From: Deltaproteobacteria bacterium UBA4427
GTDB lineage: Bacteria > Myxococcota_A > UBA9160 > UBA4427
Assembly: GCA_002390675.1 (NCBI GenBank)
Contig: DGPZ01000102.1
Coordinates: 51,631 to 115,630 of the forward strand
Direction: 5' to 3'
DNA length: 64,000 nt
In this document: positions 28,049-36,907 of the stretch, one piece after another
How the letters are laid out: every line of letters starts with the position of its first letter
Position numbering within the stretch: position 1 is the stretch's first letter
Notes under the pieces: generated by a model
Seen by the model: the letters and a program-made list of their open reading frames with translations, nothing else
Databases searched by the model: none
Told to the model about the DNA's origin: nothing
Translations under genes and position numbers: made by a program

Positions 28049-31000
28049 CTAGCCCTGCCTTTCGTAAATTTCGTCGACGTATTCGCCGGGATCAATTCGC
28101 ACAATCGCGCCGGTCGGACACGACGCAACACAAGCCGCGCGTGGCGCGCCGCTCTTTTTGGCGGGCAACTCCCGGCAGAGATCGCACTTCACGGCCTTCT
28201 TCACAGTCGCCGCTCCGCCTTCCGCCGGCTTCGCATCGCTCGCGGCCTTCTTCTTCGCACGCGAGGGGAAGAGCAGTCGCATCAAGAGCCCTGGCCCGGG
28301 CTCGTCGTCGACCTTGGCCATCTTGATCACGTCGTAAGGACAGTAGGCCTCGCAGTTGCCGCACCCGATACACGTCTCGTCATTGATCCAGACTTCGCCG
28401 TTCGGATCGCGATTAAGCGCATCCGGTGGGCAGTCGGTCATGCACTTTGGATTTTCGCAGTGCTGACACGCGGTCGGGAGATGAAGCGCACTGCCCGCGC
28501 TCGTCATATACGTCGCGCCGGCTTCGCGATTCAAGCGAGAAACGCCGCCATGAGTCTCGCCGCAGGCTTTCTCACAATTGTCACAACGGACGCATAACGT
28601 CTCGTCGATCATCAGCAGATCCGTGGCTTCCTTACCGCCAGCCTTCTGCAGCCACATCATCGTGCCGCGACCATGCTGACGGCGCGCATCCGCAATGATG
28701 AATTCCTGCTCCTTCAGCTCAAGATATTCGCGAATCTCTCGCGAGCTTTCGACGTACTGAAGGATTATCTCGGTCGGGAAGAGCACCGTCTCGCAGTCGA
28801 CGCCCGCTTTCGCGGTCGCCGTTCGAGTACGCCCGGGATGCAGCACTGCGAGTTCGCCGATCGTAGAGCCGGCGCGAACCGAGTCGATCTGTTCTTCAGA
28901 ACCCTCGTGCTTTTTGTAGATCTCCGCGGTCCCGCGACGAATCAGATGTAGACCATCCGGCTCATCCCCCTCACCGAAGATCACTTCTCCAGCGCGATGC
29001 ATCAAAGTTTCCGCGCGATCGGCGAGTCGATCGCGCGCAGCCGATTCAAGAGACGGGAAGAGTGTCGCGAGCGCGGTATTTACGTAGGCCGCGTCGATTA
29101 CCTTCTTCACGTCTTCGACCGAACGCGTCAACTTGGTCATCGTGTTGCGCGGCGTCTCGATCACGATGCATTGCTGCGTCGTCGTCACCGTCTCGCCGCG
29201 GCGACGCCCCGAGATCAAACCATCCTCACCAAAGAACTGCCCCGCCAGACGCTTGGTTCGGCGCTCTGTGCGCAGGTCGTCAGGAATCGTCGGATCAGAG
29301 TTATCTAGATACGCGAGTTCGACTTCGCCTTCGATGATCGAGAAGAAGGTGTTGTCAAAGTCGGCGCGGCTATAGATGACCACCCCAGGCTTCTCTATGC
29401 GCACTTTCGACTCGAATAATAACTGCCGCAGCTGAACCATGGTGAGCGGCGCGAGCGTAGGCACCGCCTCCTGAATCCTCGCGAGATTTTCGCTGACGCT
29501 TCCGCCCACTTCTACGAATTTATTCGCGAGCACAGGCTCATCCGCGGGCTTCACGGATTCGCCGAGCACATGCTCTATGACCTCAAACCCCTGATTCATG
29601 CAGTTCTTGATCAGTGGGTATCCGACCAGGGCACCCACCATATAAATGCCGGGAACATTCGATTCATACCGATCCGAAACGTCTGGAATCGCTTCCTTGT
29701 CCTTGCTCGGGAATGAGACACCTAGAGACTCAAGGAAGGAACGCGGCGGCGTAGCGCCCAGACGGCCTATGACGAGATCCGTATCGAGCCGTACTTCTTC
29801 GCCGGCCTTCGTCTTGAAGACAGCGGCATCGGATTCAAAGCGATCCGCGCTCGCGTGCGTGAGGTAAGCGATTTCGCCGGTTTTGATCTTCGCCTCGATG
29901 GCAGCCTTGTTCATTGGCTTTGCGCGATCGATCTCGTCGCGACGATTTACGATCGTAACTTCGTTGCCGTTTTCTGCGAGGGCGATCGCATTCTCGATGC
30001 CCGCATCGCCAACGCCAACGACAATCACTCGCTTGTCTTCATACGCGCCGGGATCGTCGAGCTGATAGGTCACCCAGGGCTGGTCATCCCCGGGCACACC
30101 GAACTTCCGAAGATCGCCCTGCACACCGATGGACAGAACGATATGCGTCGCGTCGACGGTCTTTGCGCCCCCCGGCCCACGCATCTCGATCTTGAACGCG
30201 CCCTTCTCGCCTTGGATCGAAAGCACTTCCGTGGCCTCGACCAAATTCGTGCCCGCATTCGTCGCCGCTTCGCTCCACCAAGCAAGGACCTGTTCGCGAA
30301 CAGCCTCTTCGAAGACCATCTTAAGGTCGCCCTGAAGCGGCAACTGCGGCGGCTCGGCCATAACGAGCTTGCCCTTCTGGTACTTCACAATCGTGTCGGC
30401 CAACACCGATCGCTCAAAGAGCGTGTGCTTCAGTCCACGCTCTGCTGCGCGCACGCCTGCGGCGATCCCTGCCGGGCCCGCACCGATGATCGCGATATTG
30501 ATGCTAGACGGATCCGGCGGCGGCTCGTCGACAGACACAGGCCGCAAATGATGTGCGGTCGTCGGCTCAGCAACGCTCCCCTCGGCTGCGGCAGCCGGAG
30601 GCGAAGCGGGAGCGGCCGGGGATGCCAATTCAGAAGCCGGTGCCGGCTCGGCGGGCTCTGCAACCGGCGGGGCCGGTCCCGAATCTGCAATCGGAACGGC
30701 AGACGCTTCGACGGATCCTAGTTGGGTCGCGTCTACTTCGGGATCGGGGGTCGCCGAAGCCGCTTCGGCCGCGACTGCCTCAACCTCGAGCTTCAATCGA
30801 AGCACGACGCGATCTGCCAGCTGGATCTCTTCGCCTCCGGCAAGCGGCGTGCGCTCCAAAATCTGGTTGCCATTCACCAGCGTGCGATTGACCTGACTCC
30901 TGTGGATCAGAACCAAGGTCTCGCCTTCCCAGACGACTTCCGCGTGCAGGCGCGAAATGCTCCGGTCGGCGAGTCGGATGCCGCAATTCAGACCGCGTCC

Positions 31001-31090
31001 GAGAGTGGTTGACCCAGCACCCACCTCGAAAACTTGCCCCGCTTGATCGGGAAGACCGCCCATCACAGTCAACGTGGCTCGGATCGACAA
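28049..31090 (-). CDS. FHA - FAD/NAD(P) oxidoreductase - 2x cNMP-binding - Fe-S fusion protein
   Basis: 1013 residues, soluble. Residues 1-105 form an FHA domain (LGRGLNCGIRLADRSISRLHAEV). Residues 106-190 are an Ala/Pro linker. Residues 196-515 are a thioredoxin-reductase/YpdA-like flavoprotein: IAIIGAGPAGIAAG for FAD, VIVVGVGDAGIENAIALAE for NAD(P), no redox CXXC. Two cyclic-nucleotide-binding domains lie at about 555-670 and 685-785; the second has the canonical IGELAVLHPGRTRTATA phosphate cassette. The C-terminus (830-1000) has four Cys clusters: CVRCDNCEKAC, CQHCENPKCMTDC, CIGCGNCEAYC and CDLC...CVASC, as in polyferredoxin/DmsB-type modules. TTG 31090 follows GGAGGGG. It is first in the operon; likely the cytoplasmic NAD(P)H-to-Fe-S entry or exit point, with FHA and cNMP inputs (inference). 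Confidence 0.93.
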   Translation of the reverse strand: MSIRATLTVMGGLPDQAGQVFEVGAGSTTLGRGLNCGIRLADRSISRLHAEVVWEGETLVLIHRSQVNRTLVNGNQILERTPLAGGEEIQLADRVVLRLKLEVEAVAAEAASATPDPEVDATQLGSVEASAVPIADSGPAPPVAEPAEPAPASELASPAAPASPPAAAAEGSVAEPTTAHHLRPVSVDEPPPDPSSINIAIIGAGPAGIAAGVRAAERGLKHTLFERSVLADTIVKYQKGKLVMAEPPQLPLQGDLKMVFEEAVREQVLAWWSEAATNAGTNLVEATEVLSIQGEKGAFKIEMRGPGGAKTVDATHIVLSIGVQGDLRKFGVPGDDQPWVTYQLDDPGAYEDKRVIVVGVGDAGIENAIALAENGNEVTIVNRRDEIDRAKPMNKAAIEAKIKTGEIAYLTHASADRFESDAAVFKTKAGEEVRLDTDLVIGRLGATPPRSFLESLGVSFPSKDKEAIPDVSDRYESNVPGIYMVGALVGYPLIKNCMNQGFEVIEHVLGESVKPADEPVLANKFVEVGGSVSENLARIQEAVPTLAPLTMVQLRQLLFESKVRIEKPGVVIYSRADFDNTFFSIIEGEVELAYLDNSDPTIPDDLRTERRTKRLAGQFFGEDGLISGRRRGETVTTTQQCIVIETPRNTMTKLTRSVEDVKKVIDAAYVNTALATLFPSLESAARDRLADRAETLMHRAGEVIFGEGDEPDGLHLIRRGTAEIYKKHEGSEEQIDSVRAGSTIGELAVLHPGRTRTATAKAGVDCETVLFPTEIILQYVESSREIREYLELKEQEFIIADARRQHGRGTMMWLQKAGGKEATDLLMIDETLCVRCDNCEKACGETHGGVSRLNREAGATYMTSAGSALHLPTACQHCENPKCMTDCPPDALNRDPNGEVWINDETCIGCGNCEAYCPYDVIKMAKVDDEPGPGLLMRLLFPSRAKKKAASDAKPAEGGAATVKKAVKCDLCRELPAKKSGAPRAACVASCPTGAIVRIDPGEYVDEIYERQG

Positions 31091-31346
31091 CCTGATTTAC
31101 CCCTCCGGCGTTCCCCAGAGCGGATCGCTCGGATAACGATATGGCGATTCTATGCGGGCGCGCATCGGAAGCAAAGAGATCCACGTCTATGAGCAACGCT
31201 TAAGCGCTCATTTAGAAGGAAGCTTTCGTCACTTAATCGCCGGTCTTTTATGGGCCGAGGAGCCAAAGAGGGTTCCGAGCCCGCGTTTTCTGCGCGGCGA
31301 ATCAGGGAAGAACACGTAAGCAGAACTACGCCGAAGTAATTATTCC

Positions 31347-32212
31347 ATGAACTTTGACAGTCATCAGGTCCACTCGAAAAACTCAAGCGAACTCTCCGAA
31401 ACGCCGATTTCTCATGCAAACCCGGAAACTTACCGCCTGTAGACTGGAGTTCCCCTGTCCGCGCACCTCAAGTTCCTCGACTCCAAATGCTCTCCCTCCG
31501 ACGCGAAGGCTCAAGCTCATCTTGTCCTCGGGACGCGAGCGATCAGTGACGCCTTCGCCGCAATTGAATCGGAAATCGCAGAGGGCGCTTCAAGGGTCTG
31601 TACGTACGGTTGCCCAGCAATGGGCAAAACTAGTCTCGCGCGTGCGCTTCCCAAATTGCTCGGCGACAAAGCGCGCATTGCACTCGTTCCAGATCCAGCC
31701 CTATCCGGGGAATCCTCGCGAACGACCCTCCCCCTCGTAACCGTGATCGACCCAGCTCAAAAGGCCGACGAAAATTCCCTCGATCACTTGGATGGGATTC
31801 TCAGTTACCGAAGCGATCTGCCACCCCCGTGGTCCAGAGCGTGCCCCTCGCACGACTCGGCATCAAAACTGAAAGCGACGCGCTTAACGAAGGTGATCAA
31901 CTTCTCATCTGGCGGCTCGATCGAATCTAAACACTCCAACTTAAATTCGCCCCGCTTCCGCGAGACTGCGCTCCGCCATACACCCACAAGTATCTCAAGC
32001 GCACGAGATGCTAAGCGCCGGAACTCTTCAGCGCCCATGCAGCTTTGGCCATTCACACGTATACGGGTGGCGTACCTAGTGAAAGCTCTGCGTCCTGCGA
32101 AAGCATGTTACTCGAGGCAGCCGCTCAAAAATTGTCCGAACTCGACGCGGGTTTTATGCGAGGCCTTTCCGAACTTGGGCCGAGATCCAGAGCTTCGGCG
32201 CTTCACCATTAA
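31347..32212 (+). pseudogene. Decayed ExeA/GspA-type AAA ATPase
   Basis: Reading from ATG 31347 gives a plausible ATPase start broken by TAG at 31440. The same frame continues with FAAIESEIAEGASRV, a Walker A loop GCPAMGKTSLARALP near 31609-31653 and a Walker B-like VTVIDPAQ near 31737-31760. Near 31800-31828 homology jumps to the +2 frame (PVVQSVPLARLGI, QLLIWRLDRI), hits TAA at 31928, continues LQLKFAPLPRDCAPPYTHKYLKR, hits TAA at 32012, then reads ELFSAHAALAIHTYTGGVPSE and ends at TAA 32210-32212. Blocks and order match ExeA/GspA-like ATPases (apLs...Yi.hRL...LF...A...I...tGGvPr). One frameshift plus three nonsense codons argue for an inactive gene rather than sequencing error. A hydrophobic remnant (RPLAVALAAL) in another frame near 32218-32250 may be its lost membrane helix. 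Confidence 0.72.
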
Positions 32213-32593
32213 TGCGGCCCCTGGCCGTCGCCCTGGCAGCATTATGTTAGTTGGCTTCGGCATCGTGCATTTCTTGTCCGACGACGCTTTGACTTCGAAT
32301 TCAAAGGCGGAGCTGAGCCGAAGGACCCATGCCCCACGACGCAACGGCAAAGCAGCAGCGTCCAGAACAACGTCAGCCGGCACCATCTCAATTCCTGACC
32401 TGGAACCGCAGCCCGGCGAGGGCACTCCCCAGTTGGTGCTCTTTGAACCCGCCGGGGGTTTCCTTTCCGCAAATTCGCTTCCCGACTTGGAGTCGGCTGT
32501 GAGCGGTCTAGCATATTCTATTCTTCGTACGCCGCGCCTCGCATCTCTCACCTCGCATCCCGCGCACTTCCGCGCGAGCCAAGGAACTCAATC
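32213..32593. other. Intergenic, possibly extended pseudogene remnant
   Basis: About 380 bases between the ATPase pseudogene and the acyl-CoA dehydrogenase. The hydrophobic remnant near 32218-32250 may continue the pseudogene. A Pro/Ser-rich frame continues to about 32510 without a start or SD site. The dehydrogenase SD (AAGGA) lies at 32580-32584. No other feature seen. Confidence 0.4.
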
Positions 32594-34333
32594 ATGAGCG
32601 CATATATGGGCGACGCCGTCCTCCTCTATCTCAACGAGCTGATCGATTGGGAATCGTATTTCAATTGGCGCAAGGGCGAGACGAGTGACCTTGAACTCGA
32701 CCGAGCTGCATTGCAGGAAGTGCTCGAAACGGCCGCCGCCATTTGCGAAGAGCAGGAGCCTAAACTGCGAGCGGGCTGGGATGACTGCGCCCAACTCGTT
32801 AACGACGAAGTCATTTACCCGCCGCATATCAAAGAGACCCTCGAAAAGCTTCGGGAAGCTGGCTTGGTCAGTTTTGGCGTCGAGGAACAATACGATGGGT
32901 TCGAACTCCCTTCCTTTGTTGCAAACGTGATCTTGCAAATGGTTTCCCGTGCCGATGCGGGCCTGATGACCATTCTCGGCCTTCAAGCGGGCGTCGCAGA
33001 AGACATTCAAACATTCGGATCCGAGGAGCTCAAACGAGAGTTTCTTCCGCGCTTCGCTTCCGGCGAAGTGATGGGTGCCATGGACCTAACAGAGCCCCAA
33101 GCCGGCTCGGACCTCGGCGCAATTCAGACAAAGGCTACGACCGAAGGCGATCGTCACTTCATAGATGGAGATAAGATCTTCATCACGAACGGCGGATGCG
33201 AAATCCATCTCGTGCTAGCCCGTGATGCAGCTAACTACGACGAGAGCAAGGGCACGACTAAGGGTCTATCCCTTTACCTGGTCCCTCGCACGTACTCCTC
33301 GGGCAAGAAGAATGGCGTACACGTCACGCGCCTCGAAGAGAAGCTCGGCATCCATGGCTCCCCGACCGCCGCAATTCACTTTAATCACGCTGAAGGCTTC
33401 CTTGTTGGCGAGCAGGGCGAAGGCTTCAAGGCGATGCTGTCGCTCATGAACAACGCTCGGCTCGGTGTTGCGGCTCAGGGCATCGGCATCGCAGAAGCTT
33501 CACTCCGCACCGCACTCCAGTACGCGCGGGATCGCGTGCAGTTCGGTGTCCCGATTGCGGATCAGCCGCTCATGAAGGACCGCCTCGCACGCATGACCCT
33601 CGAACTCGAAGGCAGCCGTGCCTTGCTCTACCGCGCCTGTTCGTTAGTCGACCAGAACCACGCCATCAGCAAAGCGCTAAAGCGGACAAATGATGGTGGA
33701 ACGGAATTCTCGGCCGGTGAACGAGTCGAAATGGAGGCGCTCTTCGAGCGCAATGCGACACGCATCCGCTTGCTCACGCCACTTGCCAAGTACATGGGCA
33801 CCGAGGCCGCAGACTCGATCTCCCGGGATGCAATTCAGATCCACGGCGGACTCGGCTTCATGGCGGAATCCGTAGTCGGCAAGCTGCATGCAGACGCAAT
33901 TATCACAACCATCTATGAAGGCACCTCAGAAATCCAGGTATCCTTCGCACTTAAGGAGATCGGCAAAGGTGCACTGGCCGTCGTCTTTGAGTCCCTTGAG
34001 AAGGAACTCAAAACATTCGATGAGCCCAAGCTCAAGGAACAGGCCGACAAGGTCCTTGAGGGCATGAACCTCATCCTTGGCGCTGCTGGCGCGCTCTTGG
34101 CGGACTTCAACTACGCCATGATGTCAGCCCAGTCGCTTGCCGAAGTCGTCGCAAGTGTGATCGCGGGCGCCGAGCTCCTCAAACAGGCGAAGGCGGATCC
34201 CCGGCGATTCGACTTGGCCGCTTCGTGGATTAGTCGCCGGATGAACGATCTCGAGGGACGCTGCAAGCGCATCAAGGAAGGCTCGACCGACCGCCTGGAC
34301 CGCGCTCAAGCGATCATCTCGCTCAACGACTAG
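32594..34333 (+). CDS. Acyl-CoA dehydrogenase (long form with C-terminal extension)
   Basis: FAD-dependent dehydrogenase forming trans-2-enoyl-CoA; probable beta-oxidation step. 579 residues, longer than the ~380 of short-chain enzymes. The core has AMDLTEPQAGSDLGAIQT (FAD contact), ITNGG, KLGIHGSPTA, FNHAEGFLVGEQGEGFKAML, ARDRVQFG and IQIHGGLGF. IYEGTSEIQ carries the Glu of the usual catalytic position. A helical C-terminal domain (about 455-579) is typical of the larger FadE-like group. SD AAGGA lies upstream of ATG 32594. It is convergent with the TrmH gene, only 17 bases apart. The acyl chain specificity cannot be read from sequence. Confidence 0.95.
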   Translation: MSAYMGDAVLLYLNELIDWESYFNWRKGETSDLELDRAALQEVLETAAAICEEQEPKLRAGWDDCAQLVNDEVIYPPHIKETLEKLREAGLVSFGVEEQYDGFELPSFVANVILQMVSRADAGLMTILGLQAGVAEDIQTFGSEELKREFLPRFASGEVMGAMDLTEPQAGSDLGAIQTKATTEGDRHFIDGDKIFITNGGCEIHLVLARDAANYDESKGTTKGLSLYLVPRTYSSGKKNGVHVTRLEEKLGIHGSPTAAIHFNHAEGFLVGEQGEGFKAMLSLMNNARLGVAAQGIGIAEASLRTALQYARDRVQFGVPIADQPLMKDRLARMTLELEGSRALLYRACSLVDQNHAISKALKRTNDGGTEFSAGERVEMEALFERNATRIRLLTPLAKYMGTEAADSISRDAIQIHGGLGFMAESVVGKLHADAIITTIYEGTSEIQVSFALKEIGKGALAVVFESLEKELKTFDEPKLKEQADKVLEGMNLILGAAGALLADFNYAMMSAQSLAEVVASVIAGAELLKQAKADPRRFDLAASWISRRMNDLEGRCKRIKEGSTDRLDRAQAIISLND

Positions 34334-34350
34334 CCAACCCGAGCCCAGGC

Positions 34351-35079
34351 TCAATACCTAGCGTTCGTCGTCTGGCGTAGGTACTCGCCTAGCATCATGC
34401 TCGTCGCAGCTTGCACATTGTAGCTCGGGATAAACCCTCGAGTCGGGACGCGGACGGTCACGTCCGCCGTCTCGAGCACCGCGACGGGAAGCCCTTCCGT
34501 TTCGCTGCCTAAAAAGAGACAAGCTGGACTCGCGAAATCCGTGGTCCACGGGAGCGCATCGCCACTCGTTTCGACGGCGATGATTCGGCGCCCTGCATCA
34601 CGCGCCGAGATCGCCGCTTGCTCTGCCGACGCATCCAACACCGCAAGAAACCGGTCCGCACGAATGGAGACTCGTAGCGCCTCCTCGCGCTCATCCGCCT
34701 TCCAAGCCGTCTCGAGTACGACCCCCGCAGCCCCCGACACTTCCGCCGCGCGAAGAATGAAGCCGACATTCGACGGATAACGAAGCCCCGCTAGAACGAG
34801 CACAAGGCCCGGACTCTCCATCAGCTCGTCGAGGGTCGAAGGGAGGACTGGCCCGGCCACCGCGAGCGCGGCTTCCGGCTCATCCGACTCCGACATGCGA
34901 CGCATTTCACGTGCGGATTCTCTCGAAACCGGAATCCCGGACGCCTCTGCCGCAGCCACGAGCGCACTCACATCAACTGATCGGTCATCCTCGCCGACGA
35001 GTACCCGCGCAAGGCTCACGCCCTCATCGAGTGCCTTTAGAATCGAGTCGACACCGACAATACGAGCGCGACCGGCCAA
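34351..35079 (-). CDS. TrmH/SpoU-family RNA 2'-O-methyltransferase
   Basis: SAM-dependent ribose methyltransferase for rRNA or tRNA, with a trefoil-knot fold. The 242 residues show an N-terminal substrate-binding part and three SpoU motifs: YPSNVGFILRAAEVSGAAGV (motif 1, with Asn and Arg), CLFLGSETEGLP (motif 2) and RVPTRGFIPSYNVQAATSM (motif 3, SYNV in place of the usual SLNV). The start is TTG 35079, 5 bases after the stop of the TetR gene; no strong SD is visible, suggesting translational coupling. The substrate nucleotide cannot be assigned. Confidence 0.9.
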   Translation of the reverse strand: MAGRARIVGVDSILKALDEGVSLARVLVGEDDRSVDVSALVAAAEASGIPVSRESAREMRRMSESDEPEAALAVAGPVLPSTLDELMESPGLVLVLAGLRYPSNVGFILRAAEVSGAAGVVLETAWKADEREEALRVSIRADRFLAVLDASAEQAAISARDAGRRIIAVETSGDALPWTTDFASPACLFLGSETEGLPVAVLETADVTVRVPTRGFIPSYNVQAATSMMLGEYLRQTTNARY

Positions 35080-35084
35080 AGGGG

Positions 35085-35777
35085 TCAGTACCGAGCCTGC
35101 GCTCGTCGCGGAATCATATCGAGGATCGCCTGAACGCTGGCCCGACGGCTTTCCATCGAGCGGGGCGACTCGTCGAAGTATGACAAGAAGACGCCGCCAT
35201 CGAGCATCACGAGAATGCCCATCGCGATCGCGTGCGGATCGTGATTAGGCGGCACGATCTCCGAGATCGTCTCGGTCAGTGCTCCCCCGAAACGATTGTG
35301 AAGATCGAGCAAAGTGCGCGTCAGCCAGTCGCGAAAGTTAGGATGCTCCATGGCCCAACGAATAAAGCCGTCGACATCGCCCCGATGGGCCAGGACGAAG
35401 GTCTGATAAAGTTCGACTTGTTCCGTGAGCCGCTTCTCAGCAGGCAGCCCCGATTGATCCCGCGCCAGCGATACACGGAAGGGCTCGCAAAGACGGTTGA
35501 AGCATTCCCGAAAGAGCGACTCTTTATCGCTGAAATGCCAGAAGACCGTTGCTCTGGAAACTTCGGCGTGGGTCGCCACCTGCGCGATCGTCGTATTGTC
35601 GTAGCCGCGAGCGAGAAAAAGCTCAGACGCAGCGGCCAGAATGCGCTCCTGGGTCGCAGCTTTGCCGGTCAGCGGCTCCGGAACCGGTTCTGTCGTGGCT
35701 TCGCTAACCGACGCTAATCGGCCGGGCCCTTGATCTTCGCGTCGCTCTGTGGACTCCAAATCGCACCTCTCTCGCAC
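35085..35777 (-). CDS. TetR-family transcriptional regulator
   Basis: Homodimeric repressor type. An N-terminal helix-turn-helix (ERILAAASELFLARGYDNTTIAQVATHAEVSRATVFWHF segments, about residues 44-82) precedes a ligand-binding domain typical of TetR_C families. The first ~35 residues are charged and not conserved. The start is uncertain: GTG 35777, or TTG 35759 with GAGAGG 6 bases upstream. It is co-directional with the TrmH gene (5-base gap). A perfect inverted repeat 56-69 bases upstream of 35777 is a candidate autoregulatory operator. The ligand is unknown; nearby acyl-CoA genes suggest a lipid or acyl-CoA signal (inference). Confidence 0.9.
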   Translation of the reverse strand: MRERCDLESTERREDQGPGRLASVSEATTEPVPEPLTGKAATQERILAAASELFLARGYDNTTIAQVATHAEVSRATVFWHFSDKESLFRECFNRLCEPFRVSLARDQSGLPAEKRLTEQVELYQTFVLAHRGDVDGFIRWAMEHPNFRDWLTRTLLDLHNRFGGALTETISEIVPPNHDPHAIAMGILVMLDGGVFLSYFDESPRSMESRRASVQAILDMIPRRAQARY

Positions 35778-35832
35778 CTCGCCCAGTGCTTAGTCTACAT
35801 CCCCGCTTGCTCCGTGCTCGACCCCGTTCGGG

Positions 35833-35846
35833 GGTTCCACGGAACC
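35833..35846. promoter_or_regulatory. Candidate TetR-family operator (perfect inverted repeat)
   Basis: GGTTCC-AC-GGAACC, a 14-base inverted repeat 56 bases upstream of the TetR start. A second short repeat, CCCC-GTTC-GGGG, adjoins it. Size and position fit autoregulation by the TetR protein; binding is inferred. Confidence 0.35.
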
Positions 35847-35916
35847 TTTATGAGGCCGCCCACCACGCGCGAGCGTCCGCAGAATTTATGTACTTTCGCA
35901 CTCGCTTGCGCGCCTC

Positions 35917-35935
35917 TTTTTTTTTTGGGGGGGGG
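35917..35935. repeat. Homopolymer junction T10-G9
   Basis: Ten T directly followed by nine G, the longest homopolymers in the window. It could be a slippage-prone site or an assembly/sequencing artefact; it lies in non-coding DNA, 140 bases upstream of the TetR gene. Confidence 0.9.
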
Positions 35936-35995
35936 ACGATTCAGGCTGCGGAAACCAGCTTCTGCTCATTTCAGAAATCTGTCCCGAGCCTTTGT

Positions 35996-36016
35996 CCGCA
36001 GACAACTAGTCTGCGG
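35996..36016. repeat. Perfect 8-bp inverted repeat
   Basis: CCGCAGAC (35996-36003) and GTCTGCGG (36009-36016) around AACTA. It lies 85 bases downstream of the SDR stop and 219 bases upstream of the TetR start. No U-run; operator or part of a terminator region. Confidence 0.5.
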
Positions 36017-36034
36017 TAACCAAGGCAAAACGGA

Positions 36035-36054
36035 CGGACGACCTAAGTCATCCG
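36035..36054 (-). terminator. Candidate terminator after the SDR gene
   Basis: On the minus strand CGGATGAC-TTAG-GTCGTCCG forms an 8-pair stem (one G-U) 47 bases after the SDR stop, followed by GTCCGTTTTG. The U-stretch is short, so termination is probably weak. Confidence 0.4.
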
Positions 36055-36100
36055 CCCGAATTACGATGCATGTCTGATGGGTCCATGTATTCAGGGCGAC

Positions 36101-36907
36101 TTACGCCATGTACATGCCACCGTTCGCGGCAAAAACCTGGCCCGTTGTGTATCCAGAAATCATCGGACAAACCATCCCAACGACAGTTGCGGCGAGTTCC
36201 GAGGGCTCCGCAACCTTGCCCAGCAGAGTCGAGCGTTTCATGGCCTCGATGCCCTGCTCCGGCACGCCCGCGAGCATTGGCGTGTTCACAGGGCCCGGCG
36301 CGATCGCGTTGACGCGCACGCGGTAGCCCGAGAATTCGCGAGCGGTCGTGCGGGTAACGGACTCGATCGCGCCCTTGGCGGCGGTGTAGTCGACCTGCCC
36401 GACGTTGCCATTGCGGGCGGAGACTGAGGAAAAATTAACGATGAACCGGTTTACGCCGTCATCGAGGGGCTCGTTTCCATTTGCCTTGAAGAGCGGATGC
36501 CAATGCTGGCTCGCGATCTCTCGCGTAAACAGGAACGTGCCACCGAGATGAACCGACATCACGAGATTGAAATCGTCGTAGCTCTTCTTCGTGATTCGTG
36601 CGTCGCGGGTGATGCCTGCGACGTTCACGACTCCGTTGATACAGTCGCTCACCTCGAGAACCTGAGAAACGGCGCGCACGACGTCTTCTTCTTTGGAGAC
36701 GTTCGCGGGTACGATGATCGGGGAAACCGCAGCGTCTTCGATTTTTGCTTTCGCTTCTTCGAGGCGGCCGGCGTCGAGATCGACCATCGCTACCTGCGCG
36801 CCGTGGCGTGCGAGCGCTTCGACGACAGCAAATCCGATGCCTTGGGCGGCGCCGGTCACAATATGAGTTTCGCCGAGAAATGCGTTTTCACGCAGGATCA
36901 GATCCAT
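36101..36907 (-). CDS. Short-chain dehydrogenase/reductase
   Basis: NAD(P)-dependent SDR of 268 residues, classical type. It has TGAAQGIGFAV (cofactor GxxxGxG), VVNVAGI (NxAG), NFSSVSARNG for the catalytic Ser, and DYTAAKGA for the Tyr-x-x-x-Lys pair, followed by APGPVNTPM. The acidic residue of MVDLDAGRL after beta-2 favours NAD(H). A 3-hydroxyacyl-CoA dehydrogenase or beta-ketoacyl reductase role is possible. I chose ATG 36907, preceded by AAGGTAGGAAA; the frame extends to 37012 with no SD site. A candidate terminator follows. Confidence 0.92.
   Translation of the reverse strand: MDLILRENAFLGETHIVTGAAQGIGFAVVEALARHGAQVAMVDLDAGRLEEAKAKIEDAAVSPIIVPANVSKEEDVVRAVSQVLEVSDCINGVVNVAGITRDARITKKSYDDFNLVMSVHLGGTFLFTREIASQHWHPLFKANGNEPLDDGVNRFIVNFSSVSARNGNVGQVDYTAAKGAIESVTRTTAREFSGYRVRVNAIAPGPVNTPMLAGVPEQGIEAMKRSTLLGKVAEPSELAATVVGMVCPMISGYTTGQVFAANGGMYMA

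Larger units (their letters stand above)
35778..36100. other. Intergenic region with hairpins and a homopolymer junction
   Basis: About 320 bases between the TetR and SDR genes. It contains no gene I can support. Listed separately are a candidate TetR operator (35833-35846), a T10G9 tract (35917-35935), a perfect 8-bp inverted repeat (35996-36016) and a candidate SDR terminator (36035-36054). Confidence 0.5.

Noticed and set aside
31620..32597. A 325-residue frame as an intact gene
   Set aside because: Only its first part (Walker A) is homologous to ATPases; homology then moves to another frame with stops, so it is a pseudogene.
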